A DNA stretch of 47,381 nucleotides from Defluviitaleaceae bacterium (GTDB lineage: Bacteria > Bacillota > Clostridia > Lachnospirales > WQUN01). The notes beneath the pieces are model-generated. The model worked only from the letters and a program-made list of their open reading frames with translations, made no database searches and was not told the DNA's origin. Position 1 is the first letter of the stretch, and each line of letters opens with the position of its first letter. The stretch is taken from NCBI GenBank assembly GCA_009784025.1, contig WQVK01000018.1:1-47381 (forward strand), written 5' to 3'. The position numbers were made by a program, and so were the translations under genes. Shown here in pieces: positions 7,654 to 14,831 of the stretch.

Positions 7654-8999
7654 AGCTAAAAACCTTCATAGCCACCTATTTGTTGTTTTTGTTGATTTTG
7701 TTTTCCAGCGTGGGCATTGTGTCTGTGTACCTTACCAACAGCCAAATAGAAATGCTACAAAACAAGGCCGCCGGGCAGTACCAGGCCATCACCAGCACTT
7801 TGATAAGGGATATAATGGTAGTGCAGGGCAGAACCGCCGCCCGCCCAGAAGAATTTTTCCCCACGGTAGCGGAGCTGGTGCGCAGCTATGCCCGATATTA
7901 CAACCGGCATGGGGTGCATCTATGGATAACCACCTCGGCAGAATACAACGCCGCAGAAATCTCATTTGCTGGTGCAGGCGGCAATTACACCATATACATT
8001 TCCGGCACGCTGCCCATACCCTTCCAGCATTGGCATCTGGATTACAGTCTAGATATCACCCAAAACATACTGGAGATGCGGGCAATACAAAACGCGCTAC
8101 TTATCTCCATCGCCATTTTCTCTATTATTGCGGCGTTTGCGCTGTATTTTATTCTCTCGTCCATTTTTAAGCCACTAAATGTGATAGCCAAAACTTCCAG
8201 GGAAATTGCCAGCGGGCAATTTGGCGAAAGGATAAGCATAAAAGGTAAAAACGAGCTGGCCCAGGTGGCCTACGATTTTAACAAAATGGCACAGCGGATA
8301 GAAAGCCAAATACAGCATCTGGAAGAAGAAGCCGAAAACAAGCAGCAGTTTGTAGACAATTTCGCCCACGAAATCCGCACGCCACTCACATCCATTTACG
8401 GCTACGCAGAATACATGCAAAAAGCCGCCCTAGACACAAAAGAAATAATAGAATCATCTGCATATATAATGGACGAAGCCAGCCATATGAAAAACATAGC
8501 CAACTCGCTGCTAGAGCTGGCCACCCTGCGGAATTATGTGCCAGTAAAAAAGCCGCTGCCTATACAAAAATTATTTGAAGATGTAGCGCAATCCATGCAA
8601 AAACCCCTGCAAGAAAGCGGGATGCAACTATTCCACCAAGCAGAAGAAGGCAACATACTAGCGCAAGAAGACCTAATAAAAAGCCTGCTGATAAACCTTT
8701 GCAACAACGCCATAAAGTCTGGCAGCCCCAGCATTGGCCTAAAAGCCACAAAACATGAAGATGGCATAAAAATATCCGTAGCAGACAACGGTCGCGGCAT
8801 CCCAGAAGAAGCCCTGCCCAAAATCCTCCAACCTTTCTATCGTATGGACAAATCCCGCAACCGCCAGCAAAGCGGCGGCGGCATAGGCCTAGGGCTGGCA
8901 TTATGCAACCGCATAGCCCAAGCCCACGGCGCCAAAATGCAGATAAAATCCGCCATTGGCAAAGGCACAACGGTAGAACTAACCTTTACAACTTCCTAA
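7650..8999 (+). CDS. Membrane sensor histidine kinase
   Basis: A 449-residue kinase paired with the regulator before it. It has a transmembrane helix at about residues 8-28, an extracellular sensor of about 120 residues, a second helix (about 149-170), HAMP (about 170-222, KPLNVIAKTSREIASGQF), the phospho-acceptor box FAHEIRTPLTSIYGYAEYM (His about 240), and a HATPase with NLCNNAIKS (N box), VADNGRGIPEEAL (G1), FYRMDKSR (F box) and GIGLGLAL (G2). The sensed signal is unknown. The extracellular part shows no domain I recognise. The coding strand begins very T/G-rich and ends A/C-rich, a pattern seen in several genes here. Confidence 0.9.
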   Translation: MKLKTFIATYLLFLLILFSSVGIVSVYLTNSQIEMLQNKAAGQYQAITSTLIRDIMVVQGRTAARPEEFFPTVAELVRSYARYYNRHGVHLWITTSAEYNAAEISFAGAGGNYTIYISGTLPIPFQHWHLDYSLDITQNILEMRAIQNALLISIAIFSIIAAFALYFILSSIFKPLNVIAKTSREIASGQFGERISIKGKNELAQVAYDFNKMAQRIESQIQHLEEEAENKQQFVDNFAHEIRTPLTSIYGYAEYMQKAALDTKEIIESSAYIMDEASHMKNIANSLLELATLRNYVPVKKPLPIQKLFEDVAQSMQKPLQESGMQLFHQAEEGNILAQEDLIKSLLINLCNNAIKSGSPSIGLKATKHEDGIKISVADNGRGIPEEALPKILQPFYRMDKSRNRQQSGGGIGLGLALCNRIAQAHGAKMQIKSAIGKGTTVELTFTTS

Positions 9000-9026
9000 T
9001 ATCTCCATAACAACTCCTTAATATTG
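8996..9026 (+). promoter_or_regulatory. Candidate response-regulator site before the secreted protein
   Basis: ATAACAACTCC (9007-9017) matches TTAACAACTCC at 6950 in front of the two-component operon, with TAATATCTCC just before it. It suggests that the gene at 9089 belongs to the same regulon; inferred from the shared word only. Confidence 0.35.
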
Positions 9027-9088
9027 CGGGTTTACCATATGCCTGTGAGACTCACCACTTACCAATAAAACTCAACAGGAGGAACAAA

Positions 9089-10288
9089 ATGAAAGCAAAA
9101 GAAATTCTAAAAATCGCGGCAGTATCCGCACTTACCCTAGGGCTGTTCAGCGCAGTGCTTGTAGGGGTCAACCACTGGACACTAGCATCTGCTACGGCAG
9201 GGACAGCCACTATAGACCTCACACCACTTACAGCGCAAGCCACAGCCTACAACCCCCAAGCTCCACAGCAAGAACCCGCAACAGCGGCGAATGCCGAGGC
9301 CACAACCTTCACCCCGCCAACGGTAACATTTGTATGCCGCACGCCAGAATTTGTATTCGACGACCCTAGCCGTAATATCCAACGCGCACCAGCCAATGCC
9401 CTTCCCCAGGAAGATGCCCTGCTAATAGGCGCAGAACATATTTGGGATGTTTTTGGCACATGCATAGACGGCATGTATGTAGAGATGAGCTACGCCGTGA
9501 TGCCGGGTTTCACCAGGCCGTTTTGGGTTGGCACCGTGTACGAAACCAACCCGCCAGCGTTAAATTTTGAAGACTTCAGGGATGACTTAGATGCATGGTG
9601 GGATGCTCAGGTGTTTTCCTCATATTCGTTTAGGCTTGACGCAATCACCGGCATGAGGATAGATGTTTCCTACGCAAACCCATCGTATCATACATCACGC
9701 AGAAGCCAAGGGCAGGAGGTTATCATTGCCCCAGTTGCCGAAGAAGATGCCATAAGATCCCGCGAGCAAATACGCGAAGAAAACAACAGCTGGGCCGCCG
9801 CAGAACGAACAGAAGGCGGAAGAGTTGCTTATATCGCACCAGATAGCCCGCTGATAGCCCTAAGCCCCGAAGAAGCACGTGCAATGCACCGAAACATGGA
9901 AGTTGGTGCAAGATGGCAGGACATGAGTACCGAAGAACACCTAGCAGCCTCAGACATCACCCCGGCGCGCTTAGAAGCATATACTCAAAAAGCCCTAGAA
10001 CTAGCCCAAAGGCATTTCCACCAAACAACCGTGCAAACCATTGAAATAGGCGACGCTTGGCGGTCTGGCGGCGCCAGCATGTTCTTTACAGAAGAATTAT
10101 ATGTAAACGAAGCAGGCGACATAGCAGCAACCATAGGAAGCATCTCATTCCTAGTAACAGACAACACCGGCCGCGAGGCCGAAGTAAGAATCCCAACAGC
10201 AACCGCGCACTGGCGCTTAACAAGCGTACAAACAATGCACAACGAGTTCATCCCCGGCTTCGAGTACCACGGCCCCGGGATAGGGTAA
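9089..10288 (+). CDS. Secreted or membrane-anchored protein of unknown function
   Basis: A 399-residue protein not assigned to a family. Residues 1-7 are basic (MKAKEIL), and about 9-34 form a hydrophobic helix that could be an uncleaved anchor or signal peptide. An Ala/Thr/Pro-rich linker follows to about residue 75 (QAPQQEPATAANAEATT). The remainder is acidic and soluble-looking, with aspartate- and tryptophan-rich patches (FEDFRDDLDAWWDAQ). It follows the two-component operon by 89 nt, has a strong AGGAGG ribosome site, and shares a candidate regulator site with that operon. It is therefore probably an exported target or accessory of the sensor kinase. It lacks a lipobox Cys and any catalytic motif I can name. 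Confidence 0.7.
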   Translation: MKAKEILKIAAVSALTLGLFSAVLVGVNHWTLASATAGTATIDLTPLTAQATAYNPQAPQQEPATAANAEATTFTPPTVTFVCRTPEFVFDDPSRNIQRAPANALPQEDALLIGAEHIWDVFGTCIDGMYVEMSYAVMPGFTRPFWVGTVYETNPPALNFEDFRDDLDAWWDAQVFSSYSFRLDAITGMRIDVSYANPSYHTSRRSQGQEVIIAPVAEEDAIRSREQIREENNSWAAAERTEGGRVAYIAPDSPLIALSPEEARAMHRNMEVGARWQDMSTEEHLAASDITPARLEAYTQKALELAQRHFHQTTVQTIEIGDAWRSGGASMFFTEELYVNEAGDIAATIGSISFLVTDNTGREAEVRIPTATAHWRLTSVQTMHNEFIPGFEYHGPGIG

Positions 10289-10364
10289 TATATAGTGAAA
10301 TAACAAAACCACTCGAGGCTTCTCCGGCCACAGCTCCACAAACTTTTTTGTGAAAAGTTGGACA

Positions 10365-10414
10365 AAAAACTTTAACATTGGTATACCTCTCCCATTCCAA
10401 TGTTAAAGTTTTTT
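10365..10414 (+). terminator. Hairpin terminator after the secreted-protein gene
   Basis: A long stem, AAAAACTTTAACATTGG / CCAATGTTAAAGTTTTTTA. Similar AAAGTT-ended hairpins occur at 22930 and near 40820-40900. A lone TATAGTGAAATAA end lies upstream at 10301. Confidence 0.6.
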
Positions 10415-10504
10415 ATTGCTTTTTCCCGAAAAAGAAGCAAGGCTACGTCGCTGCTTTCTTTTCATTACAGCAAAACTTCTTCGTTCCAGCGGATTATTTT
10501 ACTA

Positions 10505-10620
10505 TATAGTGAAATAATTCAAAATCGGTCTCGCCTGTCGCGGCAAAAACGCCTGAAACGCCTTATCACGGCGTTTCAGGTGCCGCTCGGCCGAGACCGT
10601 TTCTCATTTATTTCACTATA
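10505..10620. mobile_element. 116-bp GGTCTCG hairpin element (MITE-like)
   Basis: Terminal inverted repeats TATAGTGAAATAA / TTATTTCACTATA enclose a second inverted repeat (CGGTCTCGCC / GGCCGAGACCG) and a central hairpin CGCCTGAAACGCC / GGCGTTTCAGGTG. It has the same length as, and near identity to, 25705-25820. TA-rich ends with no coding capacity resemble small non-autonomous elements of IS630/Tc1 type; that relation is inferred. It fills most of the gap before typA, and a TATAAT box (10634-10639) follows it. Confidence 0.6.
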
Positions 10621-10679
10621 ACTGACTATATGTTATAATCACCACGACAAAATCTTATGAAAAAGGCAGGAACATTTTT

Positions 10680-12500
10680 ATGACGGAATCATCTAACATT
10701 AGAAATATCGCGATTATTGCCCATGTAGACCATGGCAAAACTACGCTGGTGGACCAGCTGCTTTGGCAAAGTGGCGCGTTTCGGCAGAATCAGGTTGTGG
10801 CGGAGAGGGTCATGGATTCTGGGGATATAGAGCGGGAGCGCGGGATTACTATCTTGGCCAAGAATACTTCGGTGGAGTATAAGGGCGTAAAGATTAACAT
10901 TGTGGACACCCCTGGCCACGCGGATTTTGGCGGGGAAGTTGAGCGGGTGCTAAAAATGGTAGACGGGGTTGTGCTGGTGGTAGACGCCTTTGAAGGCCCA
11001 ATGCCCCAAACCAAATTTGTGCTAAAAAATGCGCTGGATTTAGATTTGCCTATCATTTGCTGCATCAATAAGGCAGACAGGCCAGAGGCGCGGCCCAACG
11101 AGGTAGTGGACGAGGTGCTGGAGCTGTTTATGGAGCTTGAGGCATCTGAAGCGCATTTAGATTCGCCATTTATTTTTGCATCTGCGAAAAAGGGCTGGGC
11201 TGCTAAAGAGCCAACGGACGGCGGGCTGGGCATGATGCCGCTTTTTGATACATTTTTGGAATATATTCCTGCCCCAGTGGGCAACCCGGCTGCCAGCACG
11301 CAGATTCTTATCTCCAATATAGACTACAGCAATTATCTTGGGCGTATTGGCGTGGGGCGAGTGATTAACGGCGTGGCCCGGGTTAATGATATGGTGGCCA
11401 TCGTGAACATTCACGAGCCGGACAAGCATAAAACCGTAAAAATTTCCAAGCTGTATGAATTTGCGGGGCTAGAGCGCGTTGAAGTGCCAGAGGCCACCGT
11501 GGGCGCGATTATTGCCATCGCTGGCATAGAGGATATAAAAATAGGCGACACCCTTTGCGACCCTGCAAATGTTATACCGCTGCCATTTAGCAAAATCTCA
11601 GAACCCACACTTATTATGAATTTTATGGTGAATAACAGCCCCTTCGCCGGGCAAGAGGGTAAATTTCTTACCTCGCGCCAAGTACGCGAGCGGCTTTACC
11701 GGGAGCTTAACACAGATGTAAGCCTGCGGGTGGAAGATACAGACAGCACGGATGTTTTCAAGGTTTCTGGCCGGGGCGAGCTACATCTTTCTATTCTTAT
11801 AGAAACCATGCGCAGGGAGGGTTACGAGTTCCAGGTGTCTAAACCTGCGGTGCTTTTTAAAGAAATAGACGGGGAAACCCACGAACCCATGGAAACTGTA
11901 ACAATAGATGTGCCAGAGGAATTCGCCGGGGTGGTAATACAAAAGCTTGGCAGCCGCCGAGGGGAGATGAGCCAAATGGCGCCGTCTAAAGGCGGCTACA
12001 CACGGCTAGAATTTAGCATCCCTGCCCGTGGGCTAATCGGCTACCGCTCGGAATTTCTTACAGATACCAAGGGTAACGGCATAATAAACACACTCTTCGA
12101 CGGATACGCCCCCCATAAGGGGCATATTCCAGAAAGGCAGCAAGGCTCGTTAATTTCCTTCGAAACCGGCGATGCCCTTACCTACGGCATGTTCAACGCC
12201 CAAGAACGGGGCAGCCTGTTTGTCACCCCTGGTACAAAAGTGTACAAAGGAATGGTGGTGGGCCGCAACGCCCGCAATGGCGACATGGAGGTAAATATCT
12301 GCAAGCAGAAAAAAGTGACAAATATCCGCGCAGCCGGCCACGATGAAGCAATGCGGCTTGTACCTGCAGAAGTGTTAAGCCTAGAGCAATCGCTGGAGTT
12401 TATCACAGAGGATGAGCTTGTAGAGATTACCCCGCTTAACTTGCGTATTAGGAAGAAAATTCTAGACGCGACCCAGCGCGCACGGGCAAACAAGGGGTAG
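10680..12500 (+). CDS. typA: Ribosome-associated translational GTPase TypA/BipA
   Basis: A 606-residue GTPase that binds the 70S ribosome and helps 50S assembly and stress or cold growth. The G domain (about 1-200) has G1 AHVDHGKTT, the switch I region [15 protein letters not shown]3 [13 protein letters not shown]4 NKAD and G5 SAKKG. EF-G-like domains II, III and V follow, then the BipA-specific C-terminal domain ([44 protein letters not shown]). Its length is normal. The ATG at 10680 lies after GGCAGGAAC. A TATAAT at 10634-10639 is a likely -10 box. It appears to be monocistronic. Confidence 0.95.
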   Translation: MTESSNIRNIAIIAHVDHGKTTLVDQLLWQSGAFRQNQVVAERVMDSGDIERERGITILAKNTSVEYKGVKINIVDTPGHADFGGEVERVLKMVDGVVLVVDAFEGPMPQTKFVLKNALDLDLPIICCINKADRPEARPNEVVDEVLELFMELEASEAHLDSPFIFASAKKGWAAKEPTDGGLGMMPLFDTFLEYIPAPVGNPAASTQILISNIDYSNYLGRIGVGRVINGVARVNDMVAIVNIHEPDKHKTVKISKLYEFAGLERVEVPEATVGAIIAIAGIEDIKIGDTLCDPANVIPLPFSKISEPTLIMNFMVNNSPFAGQEGKFLTSRQVRERLYRELNTDVSLRVEDTDSTDVFKVSGRGELHLSILIETMRREGYEFQVSKPAVLFKEIDGETHEPMETVTIDVPEEFAGVVIQKLGSRRGEMSQMAPSKGGYTRLEFSIPARGLIGYRSEFLTDTKGNGIINTLFDGYAPHKGHIPERQQGSLISFETGDALTYGMFNAQERGSLFVTPGTKVYKGMVVGRNARNGDMEVNICKQKKVTNIRAAGHDEAMRLVPAEVLSLEQSLEFITEDELVEITPLNLRIRKKILDATQRARANKG

Positions 12501-12509
12501 GATTTTTTT

Positions 12510-12536
12510 CAACTAATTACAGATTGTAATTAGTTG
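12510..12536. repeat. CAACTAATTACA palindrome
   Basis: Arms CAACTAATTACA / TGTAATTAGTTG around a GAT loop, 9 nt after the typA stop. It is related to the 15-bp-arm palindrome at 17467-17497. It has no T tail, so it is a poor terminator. Confidence 0.65.
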
Positions 12537-12616
12537 GTTTTGGTGTGGCGGGATTATATCCGCTGGTGGGGCTGCCGCAACTTGAGCAAGCACTAGCCTA
12601 AACCTTATCGCAATTT

Positions 12617-12672
12617 AATCAATAGAGTTCTTCCGAAATTACGTTTTTTAATTTCGAAAGAACTCTATTGAA
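12617..12672. repeat. Short copy of the intergenic hairpin repeat
   Basis: GAGTTCTTCCGAAATTACG ... AATTTCGAAAGAACTC forms a long hairpin and matches part of 6538-6652 and 29358-29519. It is followed by a GGAGGCTAAGCCCCTGA fragment of the mosaic leader repeat that precedes several genes here. Confidence 0.55.
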
Positions 12673-12748
12673 AAAGAAAAGGAGATATCGGAGGCTAAGC
12701 CCCTGATGATCTTACATTTGACGGCCGCAAACAAGAAAGGACAAAAGT

Positions 12749-13315
12749 ATGCGAATAACCACCGTGCGCCATGGCGAAACTGATTGGAATGTAGCCCGCC
12801 GTGCGCAGGGTTCTAAGGATATCGAGCTTAACCAAAACGGTATCAACCAGGCGCAGCTGCTAGCAGAACGCTTGGCTAATGAACCCTGCGATATAATTTA
12901 TTCCAGCGATTTAAAGCGCGCCTACAAAACCGCCGAGATTATCAACAACCGCCACCATGTCCCGTTAATCGCCACACCAGAGCTACGCGAGTCAAGCTTC
13001 GGGAAGTTCGAAGGGGCGGTTCTTAGCGATTTTGAAACGCGCAAGGCTTTTAGCGAGTTTGCAGAGCAGCGCGCACCAGCCTATTTCGCCCAAGTTCATG
13101 CGTACCTGGGCAAAATCATTTCACATAGCGATAAGGATATAATCATCGTGGCCCATTACGGCACGGTGCGCGCTATGGTTTGTTATTTTTTGAACATCCC
13201 GGTAGCCCAACGCGGCATGTACGCCGTGGGAAACACCGCCATCCATACATTTGAGAGGTTGCCAGATGGCAGTTTCCGCATGGTTTTGGAGAATGATACC
13301 GGGCATTTGAACTAA
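12749..13315 (+). CDS. Histidine phosphatase family protein (phosphoglycerate mutase-like)
   Basis: A 188-residue member of the histidine phosphatase superfamily. The phospho-acceptor motif VRHGETDWN is at residues 7-15 (His 8), SSDLKRAYKTAE carries the phosphate-binding Arg, RESSFGKFEG holds the acid residue region, and VAHYGTVRAM has the second catalytic His. Close relatives include cofactor-dependent phosphoglycerate mutase and the CobC/GpmB/PhoE groups. The short length and the lack of mutase-specific insertions favour a broad-range phosphatase, but the substrate cannot be told from sequence. It is followed 12 nt later by the esterase gene, so the two probably form an operon. Confidence 0.85.
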   Translation: MRITTVRHGETDWNVARRAQGSKDIELNQNGINQAQLLAERLANEPCDIIYSSDLKRAYKTAEIINNRHHVPLIATPELRESSFGKFEGAVLSDFETRKAFSEFAEQRAPAYFAQVHAYLGKIISHSDKDIIIVAHYGTVRAMVCYFLNIPVAQRGMYAVGNTAIHTFERLPDGSFRMVLENDTGHLN

Positions 13316-13327
13316 AAGGAGGCCACC

Positions 13328-14290
13328 ATGCCATCACTGGATTTCCCATTAGAAAAACTGCAAACCTACACGGGTTCAAGCCCGTTACCGGCAGGCTTCG
13401 ACGCCTACTGGCAGCGCGCCCTGGCAGAACTTGACCAGGCAGGCACAGACTTCACCCTGGCGCCAGCAGAATTCACCGCGCCGGGGGTCGTTTGCCAATA
13501 CCTCTATTTCACTGGCGTGGGCGGCGCGAAAATATGCTGCAAATTCCTTCGCCCGGAGAAAATCACCGGCAAAATCCCCGGTATTGCTATATTCCATGGC
13601 TATTCCGTAAGCTCTGGCGGCTGGGTAGACAAGCTACATTATGCCTACGCTGGTTACGCCGTGCTGGCCATGGATGTGCGCGGGCAGATGGGGCTTTCAG
13701 ATGATACTTCCCAAGTTGCCGGGCCAACGCTAAAAGGCCATATAATCCGCGGGCTTTTTGAAGAAAACCCAGACAAACTTTTCTTCCGCAATGTGTTCCT
13801 AGACACCGCCCAAACCGCCCGGGTTCTCATGGCCATGGATTTTGTGGACCCCGCCAGGGTTGGCGCCACAGGCGGCTCCCAAGGGGGCGCACTAACACTG
13901 GCCTGTGCAGCCCTAGAGCCTAAAGTAAAAATGAACGCCTCAATTTTTCCATTCCTGTCCGACTACCGCCGCACCTGGGAAATGGATTTGTTCAAAGACG
14001 CCTACGAAGAGCTTTCATACTACATCCGCGGCAAAGACCCGCGCCACCAGCGCATAGACGAGATGTTTAACCGCCTAGGCTACATAGATGTGGCCAACCT
14101 AGCCCCAAAAATCCGCGGTGAGTCTTACATGTTGCTAACCCTACAAGACCGCATTTGCCCACCATCCACACAATTTGCTGCCTACAATCGCATCACCGCA
14201 CCAAAATCCTGCGAAATCTACCCCAATCACGGCCACGAGCATCTGCCAGATTCCGCAGAGCTGGTGTTCGAGTTCTTCAAGCGGCTATAG
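13328..14290 (+). CDS. Acetylxylan esterase / cephalosporin-C deacetylase family (CE7)
   Basis: A 320-residue alpha/beta hydrolase of carbohydrate esterase family 7, which removes acetyl groups from xylo-oligosaccharides and cephalosporin C. N-terminal signatures include PLPAGFDAYWQRALAEL. The fold markers are AIFHGYS (oxyanion region), MDVRGQMG, the nucleophile elbow GGSQGG, the acid in LQDRICPPST and the catalytic His in NHGHEHL. There is no signal peptide, so it acts in the cytoplasm on imported acetylated sugars. A strong AAAGGAGG ribosome site precedes ATG 13328. The upstream phosphatase is probably co-transcribed. Confidence 0.88.
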   Translation: MPSLDFPLEKLQTYTGSSPLPAGFDAYWQRALAELDQAGTDFTLAPAEFTAPGVVCQYLYFTGVGGAKICCKFLRPEKITGKIPGIAIFHGYSVSSGGWVDKLHYAYAGYAVLAMDVRGQMGLSDDTSQVAGPTLKGHIIRGLFEENPDKLFFRNVFLDTAQTARVLMAMDFVDPARVGATGGSQGGALTLACAALEPKVKMNASIFPFLSDYRRTWEMDLFKDAYEELSYYIRGKDPRHQRIDEMFNRLGYIDVANLAPKIRGESYMLLTLQDRICPPSTQFAAYNRITAPKSCEIYPNHGHEHLPDSAELVFEFFKRL

Positions 14291-14311
14291 TTTATTTTCA
14301 GTTTGAATGAC

Positions 14312-14374
14312 TATAGAAACAAATGAGAAACGGTCTCGCTTTTGGCGAGACCGTTTCTCATTTGTTTCACTATA
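14312..14374. repeat. Short 63-bp form of the GGTCTCG hairpin element
   Basis: TATAGAAACAAATGAG ... CTCATTTGTTTCACTATA enclose ACGGTCTCGC / GCGAGACCGT with a TTTT loop, giving an almost perfect long hairpin. It lacks the central hairpin of the 116-bp copies. It directly precedes the blaI-like promoter and could also terminate the esterase transcript. Confidence 0.65.
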
Positions 14375-14388
14375 TATGGCCATAACAC

Positions 14389-14425
14389 TTGACAAATTCA
14401 ACTACATATGTAATATTTACTACAC
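14389..14425 (+). promoter_or_regulatory. Sigma-A promoter with BlaI/MecI-type operator
   Basis: TTGACA (14389-14394), a 16-nt spacer and TAATAT (14411-14416). The palindrome TACATATGTA (14403-14412) overlaps the spacer and -10, and TACTACA follows. TACATATGTA is the core seen in bla and mec operators, so the BlaI-like protein encoded next probably represses its own operon. Confidence 0.7.
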
Positions 14426-14447
14426 GAATAAATTAAAGGAGCATCCT

Positions 14448-14831
14448 ATGGACAAAATTTCTTCTGCAGAGCATGAAATAATGAAAATACTATGGCGCGA
14501 GCAACGTCCGCTTAAAGTCGCGGAAATAAGCGCAGAACTGGAACAAAAAAAAGCCTGGAACAAATCCACCACGGGCACACTAGTAACACGCCTACGAGAC
14601 AAGGGCATAATAGAACCGGCAGAGCGCTACGGCGTTGCACGTTACATCCCGCTTGTAACAGAGGATGAATACATCCTGGCACAGGAGCAATCGCTACTAA
14701 GCAAATTTGGCAGCGCGAAAAAACTTGCAATTGCCATGGTACGCAACGGGCATCTGTCTGACGCAGATATAGACGATTTACGCAATTATTTTAATGCAGG
14801 AATGGGTGGTGACAATCGTGATAATGAGTGA
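14448..14831 (+). CDS. BlaI/MecI-family transcriptional repressor
   Basis: A 127-residue winged-helix repressor. SSAEHEIMKILWREQRPLKVAEISAEL and NKSTTGTLVTRLRDKGIIEPAERYGVARYIPLV are the DNA-binding domain (about 1-75). The C-terminal helices form the dimer interface where the partner protease normally triggers cleavage. ATG 14448 follows AAAGGAG; longer in-frame starts would run through the hairpin repeat and promoter. An operator-like TACATATGTA overlaps its promoter. The stop overlaps the M56 gene's start, which is the usual BlaI-BlaR1 arrangement. Confidence 0.92.
   Translation: MDKISSAEHEIMKILWREQRPLKVAEISAELEQKKAWNKSTTGTLVTRLRDKGIIEPAERYGVARYIPLVTEDEYILAQEQSLLSKFGSAKKLAIAMVRNGHLSDADIDDLRNYFNAGMGGDNRDNE

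Noticed and set aside
10611-10639. typA promoter with its -35 supplied by the hairpin element's right end
   Set aside because: TTTCAC has the right spacing from TATAAT but matches TTGACA at only two of six bases.
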